Source: CBDFLA01 sp965248915
GTDB taxonomy: Bacteria > Pseudomonadota > Alphaproteobacteria > M2410
DNA: 64,000 nucleotides
Direction: 5' to 3'
NCBI GenBank assembly: GCA_965248915.1
Contig: OZ252216.1
Span: 3,476,844 to 3,540,843, forward strand
A program made the translations under genes and the position numbers. Within the stretch, counting starts at the first letter, position 1. Each line of letters opens with the position of its first letter. Shown here one piece after another: positions 1 to 8,082 of the stretch. A model generated the notes under the pieces. The model saw only the letters and a program-made list of their open reading frames with translations. It was not told where the DNA came from and did no database searches.

Positions 1-804
1 GGCGCGTCCTTCTCAAACCACACCGGCATCGAGCCTTCAAAGCGTATCGTGCAAGTGGATTTCGACCGCATGGCACTCGGCAAATTCCACCCTGTCGCCG
101 TTCCGGTTTGGGGAGAAGTCGGTGTGACCGCCCGAGCTTTTCTGAGTGACTTGGACTCCGATTCCAAGATCGAAGATCAGGTGGCAGAGATCGCGGAACG
201 CTGGACCATATGGCGCAACGAAAAGAAGCGCCGCACCGCAGAGGACAATGGCAAGGGCTTGAACTCTGCCATGGTCTTTGAGGCTCTAAGTCAGGCGGCA
301 CCTTCTGACGCGATCATTGCCGTCGATGTGGGCAACAATGCCTACTCCTTCGGGCGTTACTTCGAGTGCGCCTCGCAGAAGATCTTGATGTCAGGATACC
401 TGGGCTCCATTGGATTTGCCTTTCCCGCAGGCATGGGCGCTTGGGCCGCAACGAAAGATTTCGATCATCTCAAAGGCCGCAAAGTCATCTCCGTCAGCGG
501 TGATGGCGGCTTGGGTCAGTACTTGGCAGACTTCACCACAGCCGTGAAATACGGCATGGACGTCACCCACATTGTCCTCAACAACAGCGAGATCGCAAAA
601 ATCTCCAAAGAACAAAAGGCGGGCAATTGGCCGGTTTGGCAAACGTCTCTGGTCAACCCAAGCTTTGCTGGCTTCGCGAGAAATTGCGGCGGCGAGGGCT
701 TGCGCGTGTCGAAGCCGGAAGAGTTAGCATCTGCACTGGAAAAAGCGATCGCGCACAATGGACCAGCTCTGGTCGAAATCATGACGGACGCTGAATTGTT
801 GTGA
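1..804 (+). CDS. Thiamine-diphosphate-dependent enzyme, C-terminal part (gene starts before the window)
   Basis: The reading frame is open from base 1, so the N-terminal part is missing. What remains is the end of the central domain and the whole C-terminal ThDP-binding domain of the acetolactate synthase / pyruvate oxidase family. The cofactor motif is clear: GDGG at about base 500, followed some 25 residues later by the NN pair (VLNN). Family members use ThDP and Mg2+ to decarboxylate or ligate 2-oxo acids in the cytoplasm. The substrate cannot be read from this fragment. The stop is TGA at 802-804 and the next gene faces the other way. Confidence 0.85.
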   Translation, partial: GASFSNHTGIEPSKRIVQVDFDRMALGKFHPVAVPVWGEVGVTARAFLSDLDSDSKIEDQVAEIAERWTIWRNEKKRRTAEDNGKGLNSAMVFEALSQAAPSDAIIAVDVGNNAYSFGRYFECASQKILMSGYLGSIGFAFPAGMGAWAATKDFDHLKGRKVISVSGDGGLGQYLADFTTAVKYGMDVTHIVLNNSEIAKISKEQKAGNWPVWQTSLVNPSFAGFARNCGGEGLRVSKPEELASALEKAIAHNGPALVEIMTDAELL

Positions 805-859
805 GTAGGCAATGCGAATCAAATGGCACAATTCCCAAAGGTCTTGAGAAGGGGTCATC

Positions 860-1273
860 TCAGCCTGGAAAGACGTCGAAACTGAGGTCGACATGCTCGC
901 CTGTCACGATCACCGGTTCGCCATCAAGTGTTGGCGGCGTGTAGCGCCACTGTTTAAGTGCCTCTCTACCGGCTTCACCAAAAGACTTTCTGGGAGTGGA
1001 TTCTGCAATTTCGATTTCGACCGGGCGCCCGTTGGTATCAATGCTGAAGAGCAATTTGGCATGACCGCTGAGACCTCTCTCAAGCGCGTCGAGAGGATAA
1101 TTTGGCTCAATACGAACGATCACCGACATTTTGCCACTGCGCGCACGAAAATCATCGCCAGAGACGCGTTCGATATCAGCCCCTTGCCCGAGAGCAGCTC
1201 TAGTAAGAGTAGTACCTTGTCCAAGGATTATGATGGCGGTCACGGCTAAGAGTACGCGGTTCCTTGGGGTCAA
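860..1273 (-). CDS. Small secreted TonB-C-terminal-domain-like protein
   Basis: A 137-residue protein with a hydrophobic N-terminal segment (about residues 5-27) that looks like a signal peptide or single anchor. It is followed by a TonB C-terminal fold pattern: YPLDALERGLSG, a beta-rich stretch and GREALKQWRYTPP, the usual 'A..A...W.F.P' motif. No proline-rich periplasm-spanning linker is present, so it is not a full TonB. The only in-frame start giving the signal is TTG at 1273, with a weak ribosome site. It is followed at a short distance by a paralogue on the same strand, and the two probably share a transcript. Function is unknown. Confidence 0.7.
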   Translation of the reverse strand: MTPRNRVLLAVTAIIILGQGTTLTRAALGQGADIERVSGDDFRARSGKMSVIVRIEPNYPLDALERGLSGHAKLLFSIDTNGRPVEIEIAESTPRKSFGEAGREALKQWRYTPPTLDGEPVIVTGEHVDLSFDVFPG

Positions 1274-1297
1274 ATGTATAATTCTAGATCTCGCATG

Positions 1298-1717
1298 TTA
1301 CGGAATTCGCGGAAAATTCGTGGTACATGATGGATTGTCAAATGTGAGTTCGTTTCGTACCCCGACCACATTGATGTGCTCACCATCAATCATAGGCTTC
1401 TCAAATCGCCATTTCTTCACGGCCTTTTTTGTGCGCTTGTCAAACAATGTTGCAGGTTCGGATTCGACAATTTGAATGTCGGTGGTCTTTCCGTCGTAAG
1501 TCACAGTGTATTGCACGATTGCATATCCGGTCCGGCACTGGTCGCTACCGAGCGGATATTCAGGCGATACAGTCTTCGTTCTATTTAGGGTGTTGGGATA
1601 CTCCGCGAAAGGTATGCCTCGAATCTTGTCATTCGAAAGTTCATCCGCAGCAGCGCCACTGCCAAAAGCAATAGCCATTGCAGCAACCGAAATCCGTAGT
1701 ACTGACCAGTGAGTCAT
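1298..1717 (-). CDS. Small secreted TonB-C-terminal-domain-like protein (paralogue)
   Basis: 139 residues. A cleavable signal peptide is likely (residues 1-24, ending GAAADE). The mature part carries the TonB C-terminal pattern, with SPEYPLGSDQCRTGYAIVQYTV and KKAVKKWRFEKPMIDGE as the two most typical segments. Two cysteines (in SDQCRTG and NPSCTTN) could form a disulphide in the periplasm. The ATG at 1717 is preceded by AAGGTGACGGG, a fair ribosome site. The gene sits 24 bp upstream of the other TonB-like gene on the same strand. No ExbB, ExbD or receptor gene is nearby, so a role in TonB-dependent uptake is not supported. Confidence 0.75.
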   Translation of the reverse strand: MTHWSVLRISVAAMAIAFGSGAAADELSNDKIRGIPFAEYPNTLNRTKTVSPEYPLGSDQCRTGYAIVQYTVTYDGKTTDIQIVESEPATLFDKRTKKAVKKWRFEKPMIDGEHINVVGVRNELTFDNPSCTTNFPRIP

Positions 1718-1847
1718 CCCGTCACCTTGTTTCTCAAAACAAGAATCTGCGAGAGCCTACACCCACACGCAGATACACGCAACGGCTGTAGGGCAGATGT
1801 CCGGACACGTAAGTTCCGGAGGCATTTCTAGTGGGGGTTGGGGGCAG

Positions 1848-2885
1848 CTACTTCCCAACGCCCGTTCGGCCTTCCGCCATTTTATCGAAGTTCGACCACA
1901 CCCCGTCGTCGCCGTGCCAGCTGCCTCGTGTGGCGGCTTTTGAGTACTCCGTGGCGCGCGCTTCAAAGAAATTGGCGTGTTCTACACCATTGAGGATTTC
2001 AGTGAGCCAGGGCAGGGGGTGCTTCTCGACACCGTAAACCTTCGGCAGCTCCAACTGTTCCAGCCGCCAATCCGCGATGTAGCGAATGTAAGCCTTAATG
2101 TCGTTGGCGGTCATGCCCTCGACCGGGCCCATCTCAAAGGCAAGGTCGATGAACTTGTCTTCCAGCCCCACAACCGTCTTGCAGCAATCAACAATGTCGT
2201 CTTTGACCGATTTGGTGAGGCAGCCCGTTTCCTTGGTGAACGCATGATAGAGTTGCGTCACCCCTTCGCAGTGCAGGCTCTCATCGCGCACGGACCAGGA
2301 TACGATTTGCCCCATGCCCTTCATCTTGTTGTGGCGAGGAAAGTTGAGCAACATGGCGAACGAGGCGAATAGCTGGAGCCCTTCTGTGAACGCACCAAAC
2401 ATCGCAAGCGTGCGTGCAATATCCTCATGGCTGTCAACACCAAAGGACTGCATGTACTCGTGCTTTGCCGCCATCTCTTCGTATTCGAGGAAGGCAGTAA
2501 ACTCTTCGTCCGGCATGCCAATGGTCTCGAGCAACAAAGCGTAGGCCGCGATGTGCACAGTCTCCATATTGGAGAACGCCGACAACATCATCTTTACCTC
2601 TGTCGGCTTAAAGATGCGTGCGTAGCGTTCCATGTAGTTGTCGTTTACTTCCACATCTGACTGGGTGAAGAAACGGAAGATCTGTGTAAGGAGGTTGCGT
2701 TCTTCTTGAGTGACCTTAGTTGCCCAATCCTTACAGTCTTCCCCCAGCGGCACCTCCTCCGGCATCCAATGCACCTGCTGCTGCTTTTTCCAATAGTCAT
2801 ACGCCCACGGATAACGAAACGGCTTATAGGCATAAGAAGGGGTCATGAGACCCGGCAGGTCGGTCGCGGTCACGAGGTTTGACAT
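1848..2885 (-). CDS. nrdB: Class Ia ribonucleoside-diphosphate reductase, beta subunit
   Basis: 345 residues, the ferritin-like R2 subunit that houses the diiron-tyrosyl radical cofactor and passes the radical to NrdA. The ligand set is complete when read against E. coli spacing: D77, E108, H111, E168, E202 and H205. The radical tyrosine is Y115, four residues after H111 in the ETVHIAAY segment. The gene lies 408 bp downstream of nrdA on the same strand and may have its own promoter. The ATG at 2885 has no good Shine-Dalgarno sequence. A DnaA-box-like 9-mer lies about 100 bp upstream. Confidence 0.96.
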   Translation of the reverse strand: MSNLVTATDLPGLMTPSYAYKPFRYPWAYDYWKKQQQVHWMPEEVPLGEDCKDWATKVTQEERNLLTQIFRFFTQSDVEVNDNYMERYARIFKPTEVKMMLSAFSNMETVHIAAYALLLETIGMPDEEFTAFLEYEEMAAKHEYMQSFGVDSHEDIARTLAMFGAFTEGLQLFASFAMLLNFPRHNKMKGMGQIVSWSVRDESLHCEGVTQLYHAFTKETGCLTKSVKDDIVDCCKTVVGLEDKFIDLAFEMGPVEGMTANDIKAYIRYIADWRLEQLELPKVYGVEKHPLPWLTEILNGVEHANFFEARATEYSKAATRGSWHGDDGVWSNFDKMAEGRTGVGK

Positions 2886-2984
2886 CGGGCGGAGGTCCCT
2901 TAAGGCGCAAAGTTCTTAAATTTCAGACGAGCCGCCAACCTACCACATCTGGTGGCTCCGTCCAGATCTCCCACGAGATTTAGT

Positions 2985-2993
2985 GGTGGATAA
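2985..2993 (-). promoter_or_regulatory. DnaA-box-like 9-mer upstream of nrdB
   Basis: Read on the minus strand the site is TTATCCACC, one mismatch from the DnaA-box consensus TTATCCACA. It lies about 100 bp before the nrdB start. DnaA control of nrd genes is known in E. coli. A single 8/9 match can occur by chance, so this is a suggestion only. Confidence 0.3.
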
Positions 2994-3108
2994 GTAGGGT
3001 ATGGGAAGCCTCGGGGGCATTGTTGTCCGGACGTTCGCGTCGGCGGTCAAGTCGGGACTGCATTAGATTTGGCGTGACGGCCTCCACATCCAAACCCCCA
3101 AAAGGGGT

Positions 3109-3137
3109 GCGGCTCCGATTGGGTGGATCGGAGCCGC
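3109..3137 (-). terminator. Hairpin downstream of nrdA, possible terminator
   Basis: An 11-bp perfect GC-rich stem (GCGGCTCCGAT and its complement) with a 7-base loop lies about 155 bp after the nrdA stop. On the minus strand it is followed by ACCCCTTTTGGGG, so the T-tract is only four bases. It could be a weak intrinsic terminator or an mRNA-stabilising hairpin. Confidence 0.4.
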
Positions 3138-3293
3138 TGGTGGGAAACGTCTGCGGTATTTTGGGTGTTGGGATGCAGACGAGGCGGGAGGGGTATCCCG
3201 CACTTTTTTGAGGGTACGCAGTTTACTCGTGACGCAAGAGACTCTGATTCGCGTGTTATGGCAAGCGTGAATATGACAAATCCACAGGCTTTG

Positions 3294-5246
3294 TTATTGG
3301 CACGCCAAACACTCGTCGTAATCGGTTTGACCACCGTCGGCGGCGACCAACAAAGCTTCCGCAGCACGCGCATTTGCAGCGTTCTTATCACTGCCGGCAA
3401 AGCCCGCGCGCTGCACCGATTTGGAGCGACAATAGTAAAGGCTCTTCACGCCTTTTTCCCATGCGGTCCAGTGCAACATCAGCAAGTCCCACTTGTCGAT
3501 ATCACCAGGCAAGAACAGGTTGATCGACTGACCTTGGCAGACAAAGGGTGAGCGATCCGCGGCAAATTCAATGACCCAGCGTTGGTCAATTTCAAAGGCG
3601 GTCTTAAACGTGTCTTTCTCATCTTGGCTCAGACAATCCAGATGTTGCACCGAGCCTTCATGCTCGAGGATTGAGGTCCAAACTTCCTGGGTGTTCTGAC
3701 CCTTAGCTTCGAGAATTTTGAGGAGGTGGCGGTTCTTAATCGTGGCTGATCCAGAAAGCGTCTTGTGCGTGAATACATTGGCCGGGATCGGTTCAATGCA
3801 AGGGCTGACACCACCGCAAATGGTGGAAATGGAAGCCGTCGGCGCAATCGCCATCTTGTGTGAGAAGCGGGCCATCATGCCGCGGTCCGCTGCGTCCGGG
3901 CACGGTCCGCGATCTTGTGCCAAGACGAGAGAGGCTTTGTCCGCCCCCTGACGAATGTGCTTGAACAGCCTCATATTCCATGACTTTGCCATCGCGCTTT
4001 CAAACGGAATGCCTTGTCCTTGCAAGAAGGAGTGAAAGCCCATGAGCCCCAGCCCCACGGAGCGCTCACGCATTGCAGAATATTTGGCCCGCGCCATGGA
4101 GTCTGGCGCCCGGTCGATAAAATCCTGCAGCACATTGTCGAGGAACCGCATGATGTCCTCGATAAACTGTGGCTCCGTGGACCATTCCCAGTACTTCTCT
4201 GCATTGACGGATGACAGGCAGCAAACAGCGGTGCGTTCTTCTCCGAGATGGTCTTTGCCCGTGTGCAACATGATTTCGCTGCACAGATTTGACGTCGACA
4301 CTTTCAGACCGAGTTGTCGTTGGTGTGCGGCCATTTGACGGTTCACCGTGTCAGAGAACACGAGATAGGGCTCGCCGGTCTGTAGTCTGATTTCGAGAAT
4401 CTTTTGCCACAGGGTGCGCGCATCCACGTGCCGGATAACTTCCTGGGTCTTCGGGGAGAGGAGCGCAAATTCGCGACCGTCGCGCACCGCTTCCATGAAC
4501 TCATCCGTGATATTCAGGCCGTGATGCAGGTTCAAGCTCTTGCGATTGAAGTCGCCAGAAGGCTTGCGGATCTCAAGGAATTCCTCGATTTCTGGGTGAT
4601 GCACGTCGAGATAAACCGCCGCCGATCCGCGCCGAAGCGAGCCTTGGCTAATGGCCAAAGTGAGGGAATCCATCACCCTCACGAAAGGGATGATGCCACT
4701 CGTCTGGCCGGAGTCTTTGACCTTCTCGCCGATGGAGCGCACGCCGCCCCAATAGGTGCCAATGCCGCCGCCGTTTGACGCGAGCCAAACGTTTTCGTTC
4801 CAAGTATTCACGATGCCGTCGAGATTATCTTCGACGGAATTTAAAAAGCACGAGATAGGCAAGCCGCGTTCCGTTCCACCGTTTGAGAGAATGGGCGTCG
4901 CGGGCATGAACCAATGTTGGGAGACATAGTCGTAGACGCGCTGCGCATGGTCATCATCATCGCAAAACGCAAACGCCACCCGCGCGAACATGTCTTGATA
5001 GGATTCACCAGGAAGCAGGTAACGGTCTTTTAGGGTGACCTTGCCAAATTCAGTGAGCAGCGCGTCGCGACTTCGGTCAACGGTGACCGGATTTCGGACC
5101 ACCTCGAGCGGGGGTCGGTCTGTCTTAGGTTCTGATGCGATGTCCCGTTGGGTCTCCGGGGTGCCGCGACCATTTACTTTTTGAACCTGTTCGCGTGATG
5201 TGGCTTCAAACGCCGCCATAAGTCTGCTCTCCCTGTCTCGTGCCAT
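3294..5246 (-). CDS. nrdA: Class Ia ribonucleoside-diphosphate reductase, alpha subunit
   Basis: 650 residues, the catalytic R1 subunit. Visible hallmarks are the first active-site Cys region (PISCFLNS), the NLCSEI segment with substrate-binding Asn/Cys/Glu, the tandem radical-transfer tyrosines in SLYYCRS, and a C-terminal redox pair in YDECLACQ. It is shorter than the E. coli protein (about 760), and no N-terminal ATP-cone is recognisable, so overall-activity control by dATP may be absent or located elsewhere. ATG 5246 and ATG 5219 are both possible starts; the second is preceded by GGGAG. A candidate NrdR box lies about 200 bp upstream. nrdB follows on the same strand. Confidence 0.96.
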   Translation of the reverse strand: MARDRESRLMAAFEATSREQVQKVNGRGTPETQRDIASEPKTDRPPLEVVRNPVTVDRSRDALLTEFGKVTLKDRYLLPGESYQDMFARVAFAFCDDDDHAQRVYDYVSQHWFMPATPILSNGGTERGLPISCFLNSVEDNLDGIVNTWNENVWLASNGGGIGTYWGGVRSIGEKVKDSGQTSGIIPFVRVMDSLTLAISQGSLRRGSAAVYLDVHHPEIEEFLEIRKPSGDFNRKSLNLHHGLNITDEFMEAVRDGREFALLSPKTQEVIRHVDARTLWQKILEIRLQTGEPYLVFSDTVNRQMAAHQRQLGLKVSTSNLCSEIMLHTGKDHLGEERTAVCCLSSVNAEKYWEWSTEPQFIEDIMRFLDNVLQDFIDRAPDSMARAKYSAMRERSVGLGLMGFHSFLQGQGIPFESAMAKSWNMRLFKHIRQGADKASLVLAQDRGPCPDAADRGMMARFSHKMAIAPTASISTICGGVSPCIEPIPANVFTHKTLSGSATIKNRHLLKILEAKGQNTQEVWTSILEHEGSVQHLDCLSQDEKDTFKTAFEIDQRWVIEFAADRSPFVCQGQSINLFLPGDIDKWDLLMLHWTAWEKGVKSLYYCRSKSVQRAGFAGSDKNAANARAAEALLVAADGGQTDYDECLACQ

Positions 5247-5650
5247 TGACCTGTTTCAAGCGCAAACGGACCCTGAAGCGCGGACATAGAGACCCCACTG
5301 TCGCGAAGGCATTTTTCCTTCGCGGACCCAAATTTCGTTTTGTTGTATGAGAGTTTCGTTTGAGCCTAAACGCTGAGCCCTCGGCCGCCCGAAACTCGGT
5401 TACTTTTGATGTCACCCCAGATCAAGTGCCATCAGAGAACCGTTGCACAAAATATAGTGTCTCTGATCGGGGGCACCGTCAACAGAAGATGCACTAGATT
5501 TTGAAGTTTTTAGAAAACTATCCACAACATCTATGGTTTGTGCCGGGTCTGAGTCGAGGCTCTTTTTCTTTATGGAAAGCCATCTCGCTCAGAGCGCTAA
5601 GCCTGGATCATTGATCCCGCCAAACCCGATCCATGCACTCAATTGATTCG
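5247..5650. other. Intergenic region between nrdA and the alpha-glucosidase gene
   Basis: About 400 bp with no credible gene. Both neighbours are on the minus strand, so this holds the end of the glucosidase transcript and the nrdA promoter. The region is locally AT-rich between 5445 and 5540. It contains the NrdR-box-like palindrome at 5445-5460 and a near DnaA box (CTATCCACA) at 5518-5526. Confidence 0.6.
5445..5460. promoter_or_regulatory. NrdR-box-like palindrome upstream of nrdA
   Basis: The 16-mer GCACAAAATATAGTGT matches 14 of 16 positions of the NrdR consensus acaCWATATATWGtgt. NrdR is the zinc-finger/ATP-cone repressor of ribonucleotide reductase genes. NrdR boxes usually occur as pairs about 31-32 bp apart. 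I see no convincing second copy at that spacing, so this is probable rather than proven. Confidence 0.55.
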
Positions 5651-7264
5651 TCACTTCGGCCCAAGAAACCCAAAGCCAAAGGGTCCGAGCGAAAGCTCAT
5701 TCGGGCTGCCACCTGGGAAGGCCGTAGCGTGAGAGGGAGATCCTGGCAAGTGCTCAAGCCTGTCTGGCAAGGCTAAGACGCAAGGGTTGGCCAAGGTATT
5801 GACCGCGAAATAGATCTTATCGCCGTCAAGCTCACGCCAACCAAACACTGTGCCAGCGGGACTGGCAACAAAACCTATGGATCCGCCAAGCAGAGACGGC
5901 GTTTTTTGCCGCCACGCCACAAGAGCGCGGGTTCGGTGGAGAGCTGAGTGCGGGTCGTCTTCTTGGGCATCAACCGCCAGGTCTTGATGTTCGAGAGGCA
6001 CGGGCAACCAAGGTTGGGCTCTACTAAATCCGCCATGTTGTTTGTCTTTTTCCCAGGGCATGGGTGTTCGGCATCCGTCCCGGCCCTTGTTGTCTGGGTA
6101 GAAGGTGAGCCCCACAGGATCGCGAAGGTCTTCAAAAGCCAAGTCAGCCTCCGGCAATCCCAGCTCTTCTCCTTGATAGAGAAATATCGTGCCTGGGAGC
6201 GAGAGAAGCAGCGCATTTATCGCCACAGCGAGTTCATTGCTTGCCTCAACTCCGCCCCAGCGCGTCCGCGCCCGAATAACATCGTGATTGGAGAAAGACC
6301 AAGAGGGCCACCCGTTCTCGGAACGAGACTGGAATCCTTCGACAGCCGGTCCGATTTGGTTTGCTTTTATGCCTGGTCGCAAGAATGCAAAGGAGTAGCA
6401 AGTGTGCAATGGCCCCGGCCCATTGGTGTAAGCATCCATGATGGTTAGCGGATCGTCGTCACCGACCTCGCCGACAATGAATCGTGCATCGAACGCGTCT
6501 GTCAGAGCACGCAATCGCTTGTGAAAGTCGATGGTTTCAGGTCGCGATTTGTCGAACTCATGCGTCTGCATGGCGTATGGATTGCCACCGTGCCGTGACG
6601 GGTCATCCAATGGCTTAGGCGGATTGTCTCGCAGGTCTTTGTCGTGGAAATAGTAATTACAGACATCAAGGCGAAAGCCATCGACCCCGCGTTCCAACCA
6701 AAACCGACATTGGTTGAGAAGCGCATCTTGAACCGCGTCGCACCAAAAATTGAGATCCGGCTGCTCCTTCAAGAAATTGTGCAGGTAGTACTGTCGCCGC
6801 CTCGGTTCCCATTCCCACGCGCCGCCGCCAAAAACCGAGAGCCAGTTATTGGGAGGTCCACCATCGGATTTGGCATCTGCCCACACATACCAATCTGCTT
6901 TGGCATTGTCTCGGGACGCGCAGGACTCCGTAAACCAGGCGTGTTGATCCGACGAATGCGACAACACCATATCGATGACGACTTTGAGGCCGAGTTCGTG
7001 GGTTTTCGCAACGAGCGCATCGAAGTCAGCCAGCGTTCCTAACATTGGATCCACATCGCAGTAGTTCGCGACGTCGTAGCCGTAGTCTTTCATCGGCGAG
7101 GTGAAGAAGGGTGAGATCCAAACCCCATCAACATTGAGACTGGCCACATAGTCTAGCTTATCCGTGATGCCCTTGAGATCACCAATCCCGTCGCCATTCG
7201 CGTCGCAAAAACTCCGCGGATAGATCTGATAGATCGTCGCGCCTTTCCACCAGTTTGATGTCAT
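5651..7264 (-). CDS. GH13 alpha-glucosidase / oligo-1,6-glucosidase-type enzyme
   Basis: 537 residues of a glycoside hydrolase family 13 (alpha/beta)8 enzyme with no signal peptide, so cytoplasmic. It hydrolyses alpha-glucosidic bonds of short malto-oligosaccharides or sucrose-like substrates. Conserved regions in order are YQIYPRSFCDANGDGIGD, the nucleophile Asp in DGFRLDV, the acid/base Glu in FIVGEVG and the third Asp in FSNHD. The frame extends upstream to 7318, but ATG 7264 has a good ribosome site (AAGGAAG, 5 bases away) and starts the family's usual WWKGATIYQIYP. It stands alone: no sugar transporter or LacI-type regulator is next to it. The exact substrate is not determinable. Confidence 0.9.
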   Translation of the reverse strand: MTSNWWKGATIYQIYPRSFCDANGDGIGDLKGITDKLDYVASLNVDGVWISPFFTSPMKDYGYDVANYCDVDPMLGTLADFDALVAKTHELGLKVVIDMVLSHSSDQHAWFTESCASRDNAKADWYVWADAKSDGGPPNNWLSVFGGGAWEWEPRRRQYYLHNFLKEQPDLNFWCDAVQDALLNQCRFWLERGVDGFRLDVCNYYFHDKDLRDNPPKPLDDPSRHGGNPYAMQTHEFDKSRPETIDFHKRLRALTDAFDARFIVGEVGDDDPLTIMDAYTNGPGPLHTCYSFAFLRPGIKANQIGPAVEGFQSRSENGWPSWSFSNHDVIRARTRWGGVEASNELAVAINALLLSLPGTIFLYQGEELGLPEADLAFEDLRDPVGLTFYPDNKGRDGCRTPMPWEKDKQHGGFSRAQPWLPVPLEHQDLAVDAQEDDPHSALHRTRALVAWRQKTPSLLGGSIGFVASPAGTVFGWRELDGDKIYFAVNTLANPCVLALPDRLEHLPGSPSHATAFPGGSPNELSLGPFGFGFLGPK

Positions 7265-7492
7265 GTGTTCTTCCTTCAACGCTTTATCAAGCCGCACTCT
7301 CATCCATGCCGCAAGCAAAATGGGAGGTGCGCCAGCCTCTAACCTATATCTATCAACAATTTGAAATACTAATTTAACCCACCTCTAACCGACTTTGTGA
7401 TCTTATCACTTACATCGAGATTTGTTTTTGGCAAGTGAGTGCATCGACAGCTTGGGGCAAGCTGCGGGGCCTTTTTTTAGTCGGGGTTGAGT

Positions 7493-7843
7493 ATGTTGTT
7501 TCGGTTTTTGAGGCGCTTTCGCAAAGACAAAAAGGGTTTGGCCGCAATTGAATACGCGATGATCGCATCTGGCATCGCATTGGGCGTTTCCGGGGCGGTT
7601 GTGTCATTGGGCGATGATGTCAATTCGAATTTTGAGAAGTCCGCAGGCGCATTGGCCGGCGCTGGTGATGACAGCGGTGCAGGGGATGCGTCCGGTGGTG
7701 GTAACGGGGACGCCAAAGGCAACAACAAAAACAAGAACAAAAACAAAAACAAGAACAAGAACAAAAACAAGAACAAGAACAAGAACAAGAATAAGAATAA
7801 GAATAAGAACAAAGGTAAGAAAAAGGGCGGCGGCAAAGGCTAG
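7493..7843 (+). CDS. Flp/Fap-type prepilin-like protein with Asn-Lys repeat tail
   Basis: 116 residues from ATG 7493 (an in-frame TTG at 7487 would add two). The N-terminus is a class IVb prepilin: basic leader RFRKDKKG, cleavage expected after that Gly, then LAAIEYAMIASG with the essential Glu at +5 and Tyr at +6, and a hydrophobic helix. A Gly/Ala/Asp/Ser-rich linker follows. The C-terminus is abnormal: about 15 tandem Asn-Lys dipeptides and a GKKKGGGKG end, giving a long, strongly basic disordered tail not found in normal Flp pilins of about 55 residues. It is monocistronic with its own terminator, 5 kb from the pilus cluster whose CpaA peptidase could process it. Confidence 0.75.
   Translation: MLFRFLRRFRKDKKGLAAIEYAMIASGIALGVSGAVVSLGDDVNSNFEKSAGALAGAGDDSGAGDASGGGNGDAKGNNKNKNKNKNKNKNKNKNKNKNKNKNKNKNKGKKKGGGKG
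7724..7813 (+). repeat. Hexanucleotide tandem repeat coding for (Asn-Lys)15
   Basis: Fifteen copies of a 6-base unit AAYAAR (mainly AACAAG, with AACAAA and AATAAG) lie in frame inside the pilin-like gene. Because the unit is two codons, gain or loss of copies changes tail length without a frameshift. Copies differ only at wobble positions, which suggests slippage followed by drift. Confidence 0.9.
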
Positions 7844-7874
7844 TCCTGACAAGGAATTCGTGAATTTGAGACAT

Positions 7875-7908
7875 GGCGGCGTCCCAAAAAAGGGGGGCCG
7901 CCTTTCTT
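7875..7908 (+). terminator. Intrinsic terminator after the Asn-Lys pilin-like gene
   Basis: GGCGGC (7875-7880) pairs with GCCGCC (7897-7902), with further CCC/GGG pairing around an A6 loop, followed by TTTCTT. It lies about 30 bp after the stop codon and fits a Rho-independent terminator. Confidence 0.65.
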
Positions 7909-8006
7909 ATGCCCGCCGATGGTTGGTCTATCAAAGTTGAGTGGAGACACAGGCCCCATATTGTCTTCAAGTATTATATAGAAGGGGTCAATTCACCCTT
8001 GCGAAT

Positions 8007-8040
8007 CAGCCACAATTTTTGCCTATTGTAAGAGCGGCTG
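8007..8040 (+). promoter_or_regulatory. Hairpin in the leader of the DUF1538 operon
   Basis: Two stacked inverted repeats, CAGCC/GGCTG and ACAAT/ATTGT, form a hairpin with an eight-base loop and a six-base bulge on the 3' side, ending 42 bp before the first start codon. No T-run follows, so it is not a terminator. It may be an mRNA leader structure or an operator. Confidence 0.3.
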
Positions 8041-8082
8041 AACCTTGAGTGAGGGGTCGCCAGAGAAAGGCAATCCGATACG

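Larger units (their letters stand above)
2886..3293. other. nrdA-nrdB intergenic region with strong inverted repeats
   Basis: 408 bp without a convincing gene. It contains a perfect 11-bp inverted repeat (3109-3119 with 3127-3137, 7-base loop), which could form a strong hairpin after nrdA, but only a short T-run follows on the minus strand. A second hairpin (3184-3189 with 3196-3201) is followed by six T on the plus strand, where no gene needs terminating. Near nrdB lies a DnaA-box-like site. The region probably holds the nrdA transcript end and the nrdB promoter. Confidence 0.6.

Noticed and set aside
1744..1774. Inverted repeat ATCTGCG/CGCAGAT upstream of the TonB-like genes
   Set aside because: A 7-bp repeat with a 16-base spacer and no clear promoter link; it could easily be chance.
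7448..7478. Hairpin CAGCTTG/CAAGCTG followed at a distance by T7 just before the Asn-Lys pilin
   Set aside because: Seven bases separate the stem from the T-run and no plus-strand gene lies upstream; too weak to call a terminator.
7477..7836. Minus-strand Leu/Phe repeat ORFs opposite the Asn-Lys pilin
   Set aside because: They are antisense readings of the AAYAAR repeat; the plus strand has the prepilin signature, SD-like sequence and terminator.
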